NCBI RefSeq assembly: GCF_000196795.1 | Contig: NC_014259.1 | Coordinates: 248,001 to 312,000 of the forward strand | DNA from: Acinetobacter oleivorans DR1 | GTDB lineage: Bacteria > Pseudomonadota > Gammaproteobacteria > Pseudomonadales > Moraxellaceae | Length of the DNA: 64,000 nt | Reading direction: 5' to 3' | Made by a program: the position numbers and the translations under genes | The notes under the pieces: model-generated | What the model was told of the DNA's origin: nothing | Databases searched by the model: none | Seen by the model: only the letters and a program-made list of their open reading frames with translations | In this document: positions 50,741 through 59,589 of the stretch, in pieces | Layout of the letters: every line of letters begins with the position of its first letter | Numbering within the stretch: the stretch's first letter is position 1

Positions 50741-50768
50741 AAAACCAGCCTAAGGGCTGGTTTTTTAT
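50741..50768. terminator. Terminator of the lipoprotein gene (same hairpin as 50011)
   Basis: AAAACCAGCC-TAAG-GGCTGGTTTT with T-run, 17 bp after the minus-strand lipoprotein stop. The hairpin and loop are identical to those at 50011. Confidence 0.85.
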
Positions 50769-50785
50769 TTTAAGATTGAAAGATC

Positions 50786-51478
50786 TTATTTATTAAAGTC
50801 ACCATGTAAATCTGACCATATTAATGATGGAGCTACCGTAATCACGTCAAAGGTCATTGCTAAAGGATATAACGCCATGCGTGTTACACGTTTAAACGGA
50901 TGTTTCTTGGTTATTTCATCTTTTTGCTGTAAAGCGACTGGATAGGGAACTGAGAGTTGCTGTTGAATTTTTTGATTCTCTGCTTTTTGATAAATCTTTC
51001 CTTTAAAGCGGATGATGGTGAAAGGATAAAAAACTTGTTGTTGATTTTCGATTGCCATGAATTGATTTTTAAAACCTAAGGTCTTTAAAAGTTCCTTTTG
51101 CTTTTCATCCATTTGGGAGGTAGGGATATTATAACGAATCGTTATTTCTCCATGGAAATGGGTGGAATCATCCATCTCAAGTACAAGCGGTGATGGAGTC
51201 TTTATTGTTCTCTGCTCTGCTGGAATGCTTTTGATAATATTTAAAAGGTTTGAGCTACCGTCATTCATTAAATAATTATAATCTTGACCAATAAACACAA
51301 GGCCTTGTTCTTGCTCATTTTTAACTGCTTGGCCTAATGCAATAATTTGATCGGTTTTTAAAGTGATTGTTTTAATTTCAGTTGTTTCATTTGGTAAAGC
51401 AGTGGACAACATATTAGTCGCGCAGCCTGTTAAGCCCAGACAAATTGTTAATATAGATGCAGAAAAAAGCTTGTACAT
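50786..51478 (-). CDS. Lipoprotein of unknown function
   Basis: A 230-residue protein with a signal peptide and the lipobox LTGC (Cys at residue 19, 'GLTGCATN'). The mature region alternates charged and hydrophobic residues, including HFHGEITIRYNIP, and ends in a hydrophobic stretch MALYPLAMTFDVITVAPSLIW that may sit on the membrane. This last segment is reminiscent of the 'Y-P-x-x-x-x-D-x-x' tail of small YceK-like lipoproteins. No function can be assigned. It has its own terminator. Confidence 0.72.
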   Translation of the reverse strand: MYKLFSASILTICLGLTGCATNMLSTALPNETTEIKTITLKTDQIIALGQAVKNEQEQGLVFIGQDYNYLMNDGSSNLLNIIKSIPAEQRTIKTPSPLVLEMDDSTHFHGEITIRYNIPTSQMDEKQKELLKTLGFKNQFMAIENQQQVFYPFTIIRFKGKIYQKAENQKIQQQLSVPYPVALQQKDEITKKHPFKRVTRMALYPLAMTFDVITVAPSLIWSDLHGDFNK

Positions 51479-51635
51479 AAAGGTTACTCAAAAGAAATTA
51501 TTTTTGTCTCGTATAGAGTGAGATAAGTTCTAAATTAAAAAACGGAGATTTATGAATCGAGGTTTTGTAATTTTATTACATGCCTAGAGCCTGTTATAGT
51601 GCCTTTGTTCAACTTTTTAGTTCAATGGTGCGCTT

Positions 51636-52034
51636 TTGCCACGTTCCGCAATTTTTATGTCCGTCTTGTTTAGTTTGCTCATATTCCAGAGTTTATGGAA
51701 TGTGGCAGCTGCATTTTGCGCGCATGAAAATCAGGAAAAAGCATTGCATCATTTCGGGCATCATGCAGCTTTAGATGTATATCAAGCTTCACATCAAGCT
51801 CATACTGAACAGAAAGATGCCGGAAACACCCCTCATAAAGCGCCTTTAAGTTTGCAAGATCATCATGATCATTTGCCTTCATGTTTTCATGTGGTGATGA
51901 CTGAAGTTGCAAAGCAAGCTGAAACACCTGTTGTGCATGTGCAGGAACTCTCGCAAATTTATCACTGGTCTAATTCTTACCAGTCGCCCCATCTTACTGC
52001 TTTAAAACCTCCTCCTGTTTTAACCCCGCTATAG
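51636..52034 (+). CDS. czcI: CzcI-like His-rich exported protein
   Basis: A 132-residue protein whose N-terminus is a signal peptide (R3, then SVLFSLLIFQSLWNVAAAF). The mature part has many His (HHFGHHAALDVYQASHQAH, DHHDHLPSCFHVV), as in the CzcI metal-binding or regulatory protein that precedes czcCBA in Cupriavidus and relatives. I use the TTG at 51636, because a downstream ATG (51657) would lack the basic residue; no good ribosome site exists for either. It is 54 bp upstream of czcC and probably co-transcribed. Confidence 0.75.
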   Translation: MPRSAIFMSVLFSLLIFQSLWNVAAAFCAHENQEKALHHFGHHAALDVYQASHQAHTEQKDAGNTPHKAPLSLQDHHDHLPSCFHVVMTEVAKQAETPVVHVQELSQIYHWSNSYQSPHLTALKPPPVLTPL

Positions 52035-52088
52035 GTGGGGTAGCCAAAACAAGCCCACCGCATCTCTTATTTATTGCGGGGCAAAAAC

Positions 52089-53504
52089 ATGTCTTCTATT
52101 TTTTCAACTCGAGTGGATTCTACTTCTCACTTAGAGAGTAACGTTAAGATAACGTTAAAAAAGGTTCTAACAATCTCAAGCTTATCTGTTGCCATGCTAT
52201 TGGTTGGACAAGTAGCGATGGCTCAGTCTGAGATTCAACAAGAACGTTATATTCAAAAAGCAGCCTTTACTTTTGACCAAGCCTTAGAGCAGGTACAAAA
52301 ATATCAAAGTCAGCAAGGTGTTTGGCAAGCACAGCAGCAAATGGCTGAGGCCAATTTAAAGCAAAGTCGTTTATGGGCCAACCCAAGTCTTTCCATTGAA
52401 CAAACTGGCTTCCAAAATGATCAAGAAAAAGAACTTGCGATTGGTATTTCTCAGCCTTTAGATATTTTTGGACAACGTAAGGCTGCACAAAACTTAGCAA
52501 AAGTGGAAATATCAAAAATTGATTTGGCCGAGCAGCGTTATCAAGCTGAACTTGGATTAATCGTTAAATATTTCTGGTCACAAGTGGCTTTGCTTGAGCT
52601 TGAAAAGTCTCTTATTGCAGAGCAGCTAGAAGTCAGCCAAGAAAATTTGTTGGCATCGGAAAAGCGTTATCAAGCAGGAAGTATTGCGCAAGTTGATGTA
52701 GATCGAGTGCGGATGTCTCACTTGGAAAATCAGCGTTTATATCAACAAGTCGATTTAAAACTTCAAGTTGCGAAACAACAATTGGTGAACTTATGGGGAG
52801 GTGGTTCAAGTCAGTTTCAGTTATTCCAAAGTCCAAATCAGTTATGGGCATTGGCAGCGAATCTAGAACCAAGCCAAGATGCGCAAAATAATTTATTAGA
52901 GCGTTCTTTCCAGCTAGATGCTCTTGCTCAGCAAGCCAATATTCAACAGCTTAAAGCAAAAGCAAGACCGCAACCTACTGTAACTTTGGGTGTTAATAAC
53001 ACTCGTTCTCCAGAACAGAGTACAGATAACCAAATTCGTTTAGGTGTGGAAATTCCTTTAAATCTTTTTAATCGCCAGCAATACGGAATCAAGATTGCTC
53101 AGGCCAAACAAGAGCTATCTCAACGTCAGCAAAGCTTTTATCGACAGCAAAATCAGGTTGATATTGAAACCCTAATGTCAGAGTTAAAAGGTTTACGCAT
53201 CCAGTTTAAACAACTGAATGATCAGCAAGTTCCTCTTGCTATTCAAGTTCAGCAAAAAACATTGCAAGGTTTCCGTTTGGGTAAGTTCGCCGTTACTGAT
53301 GTTCAGCAAGCCACCATGCAATTGCAAGACGTGCGCTTACGTAAAGTCGAGCTATTAAAACAAGCTTGGCAAAATTCAATTGAAATTCAAAGTTTACGTC
53401 TTGGGTTAGAACCAGAAAAAATCATGGCGAAAGATGCCTTAATGCAACTCAATCAACGTGCTTGGCAACAAAGTCAAACATTCCCAACTCAGGCAGGAGA
53501 ATAA
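52089..53504 (+). CDS. czcC: CzcC, outer-membrane factor of RND metal efflux
   Basis: The 471-residue TolC-family protein has a signal peptide (through VAMA-QS), then two outer membrane efflux protein repeats of about 200 residues with long coiled-coil helices. The repeats show the expected patterns: AEANLKQSRLWANPSLSIEQTGF, YQAGSIAQVDVDRVRMSHLE and, in the second half, FRLGKFAVTDVQQATMQLQDVR. It forms the trimeric outer-membrane channel for CzcBA. The start is ATG 52089. czcB follows 2 bp later. Confidence 0.92.
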   Translation: MSSIFSTRVDSTSHLESNVKITLKKVLTISSLSVAMLLVGQVAMAQSEIQQERYIQKAAFTFDQALEQVQKYQSQQGVWQAQQQMAEANLKQSRLWANPSLSIEQTGFQNDQEKELAIGISQPLDIFGQRKAAQNLAKVEISKIDLAEQRYQAELGLIVKYFWSQVALLELEKSLIAEQLEVSQENLLASEKRYQAGSIAQVDVDRVRMSHLENQRLYQQVDLKLQVAKQQLVNLWGGGSSQFQLFQSPNQLWALAANLEPSQDAQNNLLERSFQLDALAQQANIQQLKAKARPQPTVTLGVNNTRSPEQSTDNQIRLGVEIPLNLFNRQQYGIKIAQAKQELSQRQQSFYRQQNQVDIETLMSELKGLRIQFKQLNDQQVPLAIQVQQKTLQGFRLGKFAVTDVQQATMQLQDVRLRKVELLKQAWQNSIEIQSLRLGLEPEKIMAKDALMQLNQRAWQQSQTFPTQAGE

Positions 53505-53506
53505 TA

Positions 53507-54727
53507 ATGTCGACAAATTTAAAGAAAAATTCTCAATGGCTTTGGGTCGGGGTGATTGCTGCAATCACTGCACTATTAATTGGTTTACTGGTTTTAAATT
53601 CAAAAAATAAATCTAACTCTTCTGAAGCATCGGAAGGTCACGGGCATGCTGAAGAAGAGGGTGAAGGACACCACGAAGAAGGTGAAAAACCACTGCTACT
53701 CACTGCTCAGCAAATGCAGGAACAAAATTTAAAAATTGAACAAGCTGAATTAGGTGAAGTTCCTCAACTTCAAACTTATCCAGCAAAATTAGTTGTAAAT
53801 ACAGACCGACAAGCCCATGTCTCGCCAAGTTTTAGTGGTCGTGTCGAAGCGGTATATGTTGAATTGGGGCAACAGGTTAAAAAAGGGCAGGCTCTCGCAA
53901 GCTTATTGGTTCCAGATCTGGTCGATCAACAAGCAAATTTGCAAATTGCACAGTCTAATCTTGATTTAGCGCGTCAGGACTATGAACGTGAACGTAGCTT
54001 ATGGTCTCAAGGGATTTCTGCTAAACAAGATTATCAACGAGCTTATAACGCCTATCAACAAGCACAAATTCAAGTGAAAGCAGCTCGCTCACGTCTAAGT
54101 GCATTCGGGGCGGGTTCGGGCTCAGGAGGGCGCTATACCTTAACAGCGCCAATTGCTGGGATGGTGAGTAATAAAGATATTGTGGTAGGTGAAAACGTAC
54201 AGCTAGCAGACCAGCTTTTTATTATTAATCAGCTTGATCAGTTGTGGCTGGAGTTTATTTTACCAAGCACCGCAAATCTGAATTTACAGCCAAATCAGCA
54301 GATTGAATTTAAATCTTTACAAACTGGAAATGCATTTAACGCTCAAGTTCAAAGTTTAACAACTGAAGCCGATGCTCAAACGGGGCGTTTACAAGTACGT
54401 GCTAAGGTCTTGGCAAATAGTAGTGAATTGCGTCCAAACTTAATGGTTAATGTTGAGCTGAATTCTTCAGGTACAACGCAAAAAGTGACCCGTGTAAAAG
54501 CTCAGGCGATTCAACAAGTCGAAGGTAAAGACGTTATCTTTACCCCAAAAATGGTTAAAACAGGCTTTGAATTTGAACCTGTCACTGTGCAGTTGGGGCA
54601 ACGTTCTAAAGATGGTCAGTGGGTCGAAATTGTAAAAGGTATTAATCCAAGCCAGCGCTATGTGGCAGAAGGTAGCTTCTTGCTGAAATCCGAACTGGAA
54701 AAGGGAGAGGCGGAGCATGGACATTAA
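53507..54727 (+). CDS. czcB: CzcB, periplasmic adaptor of RND metal efflux
   Basis: A 406-residue membrane-fusion protein. It has an N-terminal membrane anchor (WLWVGVIAAITALLIGLLVL), then a His/Glu-rich segment (residues ~42-62, GHGHAEEEGEGHHEEG) likely to bind zinc or cadmium. The biotinyl-lipoyl halves flank a coiled coil, and the beta-barrel domain is typical (LTAPIAGMVSNKDIVVGENVQLADQLFIINQLDQLWLEF). The start is ATG 53507 with AGGAG. It overlaps czcA by 11 bp, implying coupled translation. Confidence 0.95.
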   Translation: MSTNLKKNSQWLWVGVIAAITALLIGLLVLNSKNKSNSSEASEGHGHAEEEGEGHHEEGEKPLLLTAQQMQEQNLKIEQAELGEVPQLQTYPAKLVVNTDRQAHVSPSFSGRVEAVYVELGQQVKKGQALASLLVPDLVDQQANLQIAQSNLDLARQDYERERSLWSQGISAKQDYQRAYNAYQQAQIQVKAARSRLSAFGAGSGSGGRYTLTAPIAGMVSNKDIVVGENVQLADQLFIINQLDQLWLEFILPSTANLNLQPNQQIEFKSLQTGNAFNAQVQSLTTEADAQTGRLQVRAKVLANSSELRPNLMVNVELNSSGTTQKVTRVKAQAIQQVEGKDVIFTPKMVKTGFEFEPVTVQLGQRSKDGQWVEIVKGINPSQRYVAEGSFLLKSELEKGEAEHGH

Positions 54728-57700
54728 TAAACCTGAGCTACCCAAACCAGAAGGGTTGTTTGATAGAGTTATTCAGTTTGCTATTCAAAATGCCATTTGG
54801 GTCATGCTATTTGTACTGACTTGGATTGGAGTTGGGATCTGGAGTTATCAAAAGCTTCCTATTGATGCAGTTCCAGATATTACTAATACGCAAGTCCAGA
54901 TTAATACTCAAGCCAATGGTTATACCGCTTTAGAGGTTGAACAGCGGATTACCTATCCTATTGAAAATGCGATGGCTGGAATTCCTAATCTGGAACAAAC
55001 CCGCTCTATTTCACGTTACGGGCTTTCCCAAGTCACCATCATTTTTAAAGATGGAACCGATATTTATTGGGCAAGACAACTGATTAACCAGCGTTTACAA
55101 GAGGCGGACGGGCAACTGCCTGAATCAGTTGATCCAGTCATGTCTCCTGTTTCAACAGGTTTAGGTGAAATTTATCAATGGGTGGTAAAAGCAAAATCAG
55201 GCGCTAAGAAAGCAGATGGCACAGCCTATACAGCCATGGATTTACGTGAAATTCAGGACTGGATTGTACGTCCTCAATTGCAGCGTGTGAAAGGCGTGGC
55301 AGAAATTAACAGTATCGGTGGCTACAATAAAACTTATATTGTGTCCCCTGATTTAAAACGGTTGCAGCAGCTTCAGATTTCAATCAATGAATTTCAAACT
55401 GCTCTGCAAGAAAATAATGAAAATCGCGGTGCGGGTTTTATTGAAGAAAACGGAGAGCAACTCACCGTTCGTGTGCCGGGCATGCTAAGTAGTGTTGAAG
55501 ATATTCAAAACATTACAGTGAGCACCAAAAATGGGTTACCAATTCGCGTGGCCGATGTGGCAAATGTTTCTATTGGGCATGATTTAAGAACAGGAGCTGC
55601 AACTTACAACGGTGAGGAAACGGTTCTAGGCATTGCCATGATGATGATGGGAGAAAATAGCCGTACCGTTGCTCAGGCGGTTGATACCAAAATTAAGGAA
55701 ATTCAGCCTACATTACCTAAAGGTGTGGAAATCGAAACGGTTTATGACCGAACAAGTTTAGTAAACAAAGCAATTGCAACCGTACAGAAGAACCTTGTTG
55801 AAGGTGCAATTCTGGTTATTGTGATTTTGTTTATTTTCCTAGGAAATTTTCGAGCTGCTTTAATCACAGCCTGTGTTATTCCACTTTCGATGTTATTTAC
55901 CCTTACAGGTATGGCTGAACAAAACATTAGTGCCAACCTCATGAGCTTAGGAGCACTTGATTTTGGGATTATTGTAGATGGTGCAGTTGTTATTGTAGAA
56001 AACTGTATTCGACGTCTAGCAGAAGCACAGCATGCTTTACATCGACCTCTTACACGGGCTGAGCGATTCAAAGAAGTATTCCTTGCAGCAAAACAGGCCC
56101 GTCGACCTCTTATTTTTGGGCAAATGATTATTTTGGTGGTCTATTTACCTATTTTTGCTTTATCTGGTGTTGAAGCCAAAATGTTCCATCCAATGGCAAT
56201 GACTGTGGTGATGGCATTATTGGGTGCCATGATTCTTTCTGTGACATTTGTACCTGCCGCAGTTGCTCTTTTTGTTACAGGTGAAGTGAAAGAAAAAGAA
56301 ACACGTTGGATGTTGCTTTTAAAGCAGAAATACCGAGATGTCCTCGATCAGGCTTATCAGCTTAAGATAGTGGTTGTTAGTTTTGCATTAAGTATTTTAG
56401 TGCTCACAGGCGTGTTAGCTACCCAAATGGGCAGTGAATTTGCTCCACAACTCAGCGAAGGTGATTTTGCCTTACAGCAAATGCGTTCACCGAGTACTGG
56501 GCTCGAGCAATCACTGCGAATGCAGGAAAATACTGAAAAACTCATTTTGAAAAACTTTCCCGAGGTAAAAGCTGTTTTTGCTCGAACAGGAACGGCTGAG
56601 GTTGCAACGGATGTGATGCCGCCAAATATCTCTGATGCAGTTATTTTACTTAAACCGCATGATCAATGGCTAAACTCTAAAGAGACGCTGGCTGAGCTGC
56701 GTTCACGTATGGAAGCTTTTTTAGCGACATTACCAGGTAATAACAGTGAGTTCTCTCAACCGATCGAGCTGCGCTTTAATGAGCTAATTTCAGGGATCCG
56801 GAGTGATATTGGTGTCAAGGTTTTTGGCGATGATATGCAAGTACTCAATGAGCAGGCTCAAGCACTCGCTCAGAAAGTACAAAAAATTTCAGGTGCTACC
56901 GCGGTTAAGGTAGAACAAACGAGCGGTTTACCGGTGCTGAGTGTTGAAATTAACCGACCTCTGGCTGCGCAATACGGACTATCTGCAAAAGCCATTCAAG
57001 ATATTGTGGCGGCAAGTGTCGGTGGACAAAATGTTGGGCAAATTTTACAAGGCGATAGACGATTCGATTTTGAAATTCGCTTAGAAGACCAGCAGCGTAC
57101 CATCCAAAACTTAGCTCAACTTCCGATTCAGCTACCAAATGGTGGACTGATCCAGCTTCAAGATGTCGCTAAAGTTGAACGTACATCAGGTTTAAATCAG
57201 GTGGGACGTGAAAATGGTAAGCGCCGTGTCATTATTACTGCAAATGTAGAAGGCCGTGACTTAGGATCATTTGTTCAAGAGTTAAGAACAACACTCGCAA
57301 AAGAACAACTGCCAGCGGGTTATTGGTTGGAATATGGCGGTCAGTTTGAAAATCTAGCGTCAGCTGCTGCCCGAATGAAAATTGTTGTTCCATTGGCGCT
57401 TGCTATGATTTTCATTCTACTTATGGCTGTATTCCATAATGTTAAAGAAAGCCTGTTGGTCTTTAGTGGTGTGCCATTTGCTTTGTCAGGTGGTCTTATT
57501 GCTCTGTGGCTAAGAGATATTCCGCTTTCCATGTCGGCTGGTGTTGGGTTTATTGCCTTATCAGGTGTCGCTGTTTTGAATGGTCTGGTGATGCTGAGCT
57601 TTATTAAAGAGCTTAGAGAAAAATTTGATATTCAAACTGCAACATGGAATGGAGCGATCTTGCGTTTAAGACCTGTACTCATGACGGCTTGTGTCGCGTC

Positions 57701-57875
57701 ACTAGGTTTTATTCCAATGGCTTTAGCAACTGGAACTGGTGCAGAAGTACAGCGACCTTTGGCAACTGTAGTAATCGGTGGCATTATTTCATCTACGATA
57801 TTAACGCTGGTTTTATTACCAGTTATTTATCGATGGATGAATGAAGGCAAGACGAAAAGTGTTGAACATTCATAA
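54717..57875 (+). CDS. czcA: CzcA, RND heavy-metal efflux pump
   Basis: A 1052-residue proton-driven inner-membrane pump of the HME-RND class (Co2+/Zn2+/Cd2+ type). Twelve membrane helices with two large periplasmic loops are seen. The TM4 signature is LGALDFGIIVDGAVVIVENCIRRL, which carries the DFG-x-x-x-D-x-x-x-x-x-x-E pattern of divalent-metal HME pumps. DRTSLVNKAIATVQKNLVEGAILV is a conserved segment before TM2. Together with CzcB and CzcC it exports metal from the periplasm or cytoplasm to the outside. Confidence 0.96.
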   Translation: MDINKPELPKPEGLFDRVIQFAIQNAIWVMLFVLTWIGVGIWSYQKLPIDAVPDITNTQVQINTQANGYTALEVEQRITYPIENAMAGIPNLEQTRSISRYGLSQVTIIFKDGTDIYWARQLINQRLQEADGQLPESVDPVMSPVSTGLGEIYQWVVKAKSGAKKADGTAYTAMDLREIQDWIVRPQLQRVKGVAEINSIGGYNKTYIVSPDLKRLQQLQISINEFQTALQENNENRGAGFIEENGEQLTVRVPGMLSSVEDIQNITVSTKNGLPIRVADVANVSIGHDLRTGAATYNGEETVLGIAMMMMGENSRTVAQAVDTKIKEIQPTLPKGVEIETVYDRTSLVNKAIATVQKNLVEGAILVIVILFIFLGNFRAALITACVIPLSMLFTLTGMAEQNISANLMSLGALDFGIIVDGAVVIVENCIRRLAEAQHALHRPLTRAERFKEVFLAAKQARRPLIFGQMIILVVYLPIFALSGVEAKMFHPMAMTVVMALLGAMILSVTFVPAAVALFVTGEVKEKETRWMLLLKQKYRDVLDQAYQLKIVVVSFALSILVLTGVLATQMGSEFAPQLSEGDFALQQMRSPSTGLEQSLRMQENTEKLILKNFPEVKAVFARTGTAEVATDVMPPNISDAVILLKPHDQWLNSKETLAELRSRMEAFLATLPGNNSEFSQPIELRFNELISGIRSDIGVKVFGDDMQVLNEQAQALAQKVQKISGATAVKVEQTSGLPVLSVEINRPLAAQYGLSAKAIQDIVAASVGGQNVGQILQGDRRFDFEIRLEDQQRTIQNLAQLPIQLPNGGLIQLQDVAKVERTSGLNQVGRENGKRRVIITANVEGRDLGSFVQELRTTLAKEQLPAGYWLEYGGQFENLASAAARMKIVVPLALAMIFILLMAVFHNVKESLLVFSGVPFALSGGLIALWLRDIPLSMSAGVGFIALSGVAVLNGLVMLSFIKELREKFDIQTATWNGAILRLRPVLMTACVASLGFIPMALATGTGAEVQRPLATVVIGGIISSTILTLVLLPVIYRWMNEGKTKSVEHS

Positions 57876-58006
57876 TGTCATCGATTTGAGATATCTTTTT
57901 TGATGATAGAGTCAATTCAAAAGAGTGTTTGAAAGAGTTAAAGGTAATGGTGTCTTCATTGTTACTTTTAACTCACCATAAAGATAAATAAAAAGGAGTC
58001 CGCAAA

Positions 58007-58957
58007 ATGGGTGGACATCATGGTCATGATCATAGTCATGCTGTAGTGACTGAAGGTAATGCTAAGAAGTTAACGATTGCTTTAGCGCTTACGACAACGT
58101 TTTTAATTGTTGAAGTCATTGCAGGTTTAATCACACAAAGTTTGGCATTGCTTTCTGACGCTGCGCATATGTTTACAGATGCAGCTGCTTTGGCAATTGC
58201 TTTGGTCGCTATTCAAATTTCCAAACGTCCTGCTGATAATAAACGCACTTTCGGTTATCAGCGCTTTGAAATTCTGGCTGCTTTATTTAATGCACTCATG
58301 CTTTTTGTGGTGGCAATTTATATTTTATATGAGGCCTATATCCGCTTCTCTAAGCCACCTGAAATTCAAAGTATAGGAATGCTCATTGTGGCGACCATTG
58401 GTTTGGTGATTAATCTCATCTCAATGAAAATTCTCATGTCGAGTGCCAATAGCAGTTTAAATGTGAAAGGTGCTTATCTGGAGGTATTGAGTGATGCGCT
58501 AGGCTCAGTCGGCGTTATCATCGGGGCACTCATCATTTACTTCACCAACTGGTACTGGGTCGATACGATTATTGCGGTACTGATTGGCTTTTGGGTATTA
58601 CCAAGAACATGGGTTTTACTTAAACAAAGTATTAATATTTTACTCGAAGGTGTGCCAGAAGAAGTGGATATTGAGAAGTTACGTACAGATCTGCTTTCTT
58701 TAAATGGTGTGGAGAGTATTCACCAACTTAAAGTGTGGGCGATTACTTCTAAAAATATCCATTTAACGGTGCACTTATTTGCGCCTCAAGCAGATCGTAC
58801 CAAGCTCTATCAAGATGCTGTTGAAATGCTTTCTCATGAACATGGTATTGGCGAAGTGACCTTGCAAATTGAAGACGATGCCGAGATCAATTGCCAGCAT
58901 ATTGCTCAACATGCTTCACACGAGCATGATGACAAAGAACATTCACATCAGCATTAA
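58007..58957 (+). CDS. czcD: CzcD, cation diffusion facilitator
   Basis: A 316-residue inner-membrane Zn/Co/Cd:H+ antiporter of the CDF family. Six membrane helices are present; TM2 has SLALLSDAAHMFTDAAALAIAL and TM5 carries the matching YLEVLSDALGSVGVIIGAL (the zinc-site HxxxD and DxxxD). Both ends are His-rich (GGHHGHDHSHAVV; ASHEHDDKEHSHQH). It follows czcA by 131 bp and is the czc cluster's cytoplasmic-to-periplasmic pump. AAAAGGAG precedes the ATG. Confidence 0.95.
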   Translation: MGGHHGHDHSHAVVTEGNAKKLTIALALTTTFLIVEVIAGLITQSLALLSDAAHMFTDAAALAIALVAIQISKRPADNKRTFGYQRFEILAALFNALMLFVVAIYILYEAYIRFSKPPEIQSIGMLIVATIGLVINLISMKILMSSANSSLNVKGAYLEVLSDALGSVGVIIGALIIYFTNWYWVDTIIAVLIGFWVLPRTWVLLKQSINILLEGVPEEVDIEKLRTDLLSLNGVESIHQLKVWAITSKNIHLTVHLFAPQADRTKLYQDAVEMLSHEHGIGEVTLQIEDDAEINCQHIAQHASHEHDDKEHSHQH

Positions 58958-58977
58958 GCTGATGTGAACACTTTTTT
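58944..58977 (+). terminator. Terminator of czcD
   Basis: CACATCAGC-ATTAA-GCTGATGTG, overlapping the czcD stop codon, followed by AACACTTTTTT. It also lies just downstream of the convergent gene. Confidence 0.85.
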
Positions 58978-59314
58978 AAATTTCCCATTCGTGATTGCAG
59001 TCACGGCATTTCCAATGTTTTTGTGACTGCATAAATGCTTGCATAGACAGTTTGAAGTCCGGCAAATCACGCCAAAACATAAAACCTGCTCCTACAGTCA
59101 CAACAAAAACAACTACTGTTGCAATTTGAAGAGTGCTACCTGCGCCATTGCCAAAAATCCACATAAAAATGCTAATCACAACCAAGAGTAAAAGCATAAA
59201 AAGTGCTGGAATTAAGATAGCAAGGCTTTTAGGAACTGCTGGTTTTACGCTGTTCATGCCTTGGCTTACAGGCATGATTTTAACACTTTGACATTGAGGG
59301 CAACGATATTGCAT
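58976..59314 (-). CDS. Zinc-ribbon membrane protein of unknown function
   Basis: A 112-residue protein with CPQC near the N-terminus and CRDC near the C-terminus, together a four-Cys zinc ribbon split by two membrane helices (LAILIPALFMLLLLVVISIFMWIF and IATVVVFVVTVGAGFMFW). Both cysteine pairs would be on the cytoplasmic side and could bind one metal ion. It lies convergent to czcD, which may be coincidental. No named family is recognised. Confidence 0.75.
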   Translation of the reverse strand: MQYRCPQCQSVKIMPVSQGMNSVKPAVPKSLAILIPALFMLLLLVVISIFMWIFGNGAGSTLQIATVVVFVVTVGAGFMFWRDLPDFKLSMQAFMQSQKHWKCRDCNHEWEI

Positions 59315-59589
59315 GAGAACTCCACATTTAGTTTGAATCTATTCTAACGGAAATGTCGGAAAAGAAAAAAATTTGTAAGATATCGATGACGTGCTATGAG
59401 TTAGCAGAAAAATTACTTATGAATAAACAAAGAAATATAAAAAACTGATGATTTATTCGTACACATAAAAATTAAAATAATATTGTAGAGCATGCTAATC
59501 TACAGAAAAATGAAGTGTGATTAGCACTATAAATGAGCTTAAATACTCATAAATAGGACGTGGAATAAATATAAAAAGGAGAGAGGGAC

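Noticed and set aside
54717..54727. Overlap of czcB and czcA as a frameshift
   Set aside because: Both proteins are complete. An 11-bp overlap is ordinary translational coupling.
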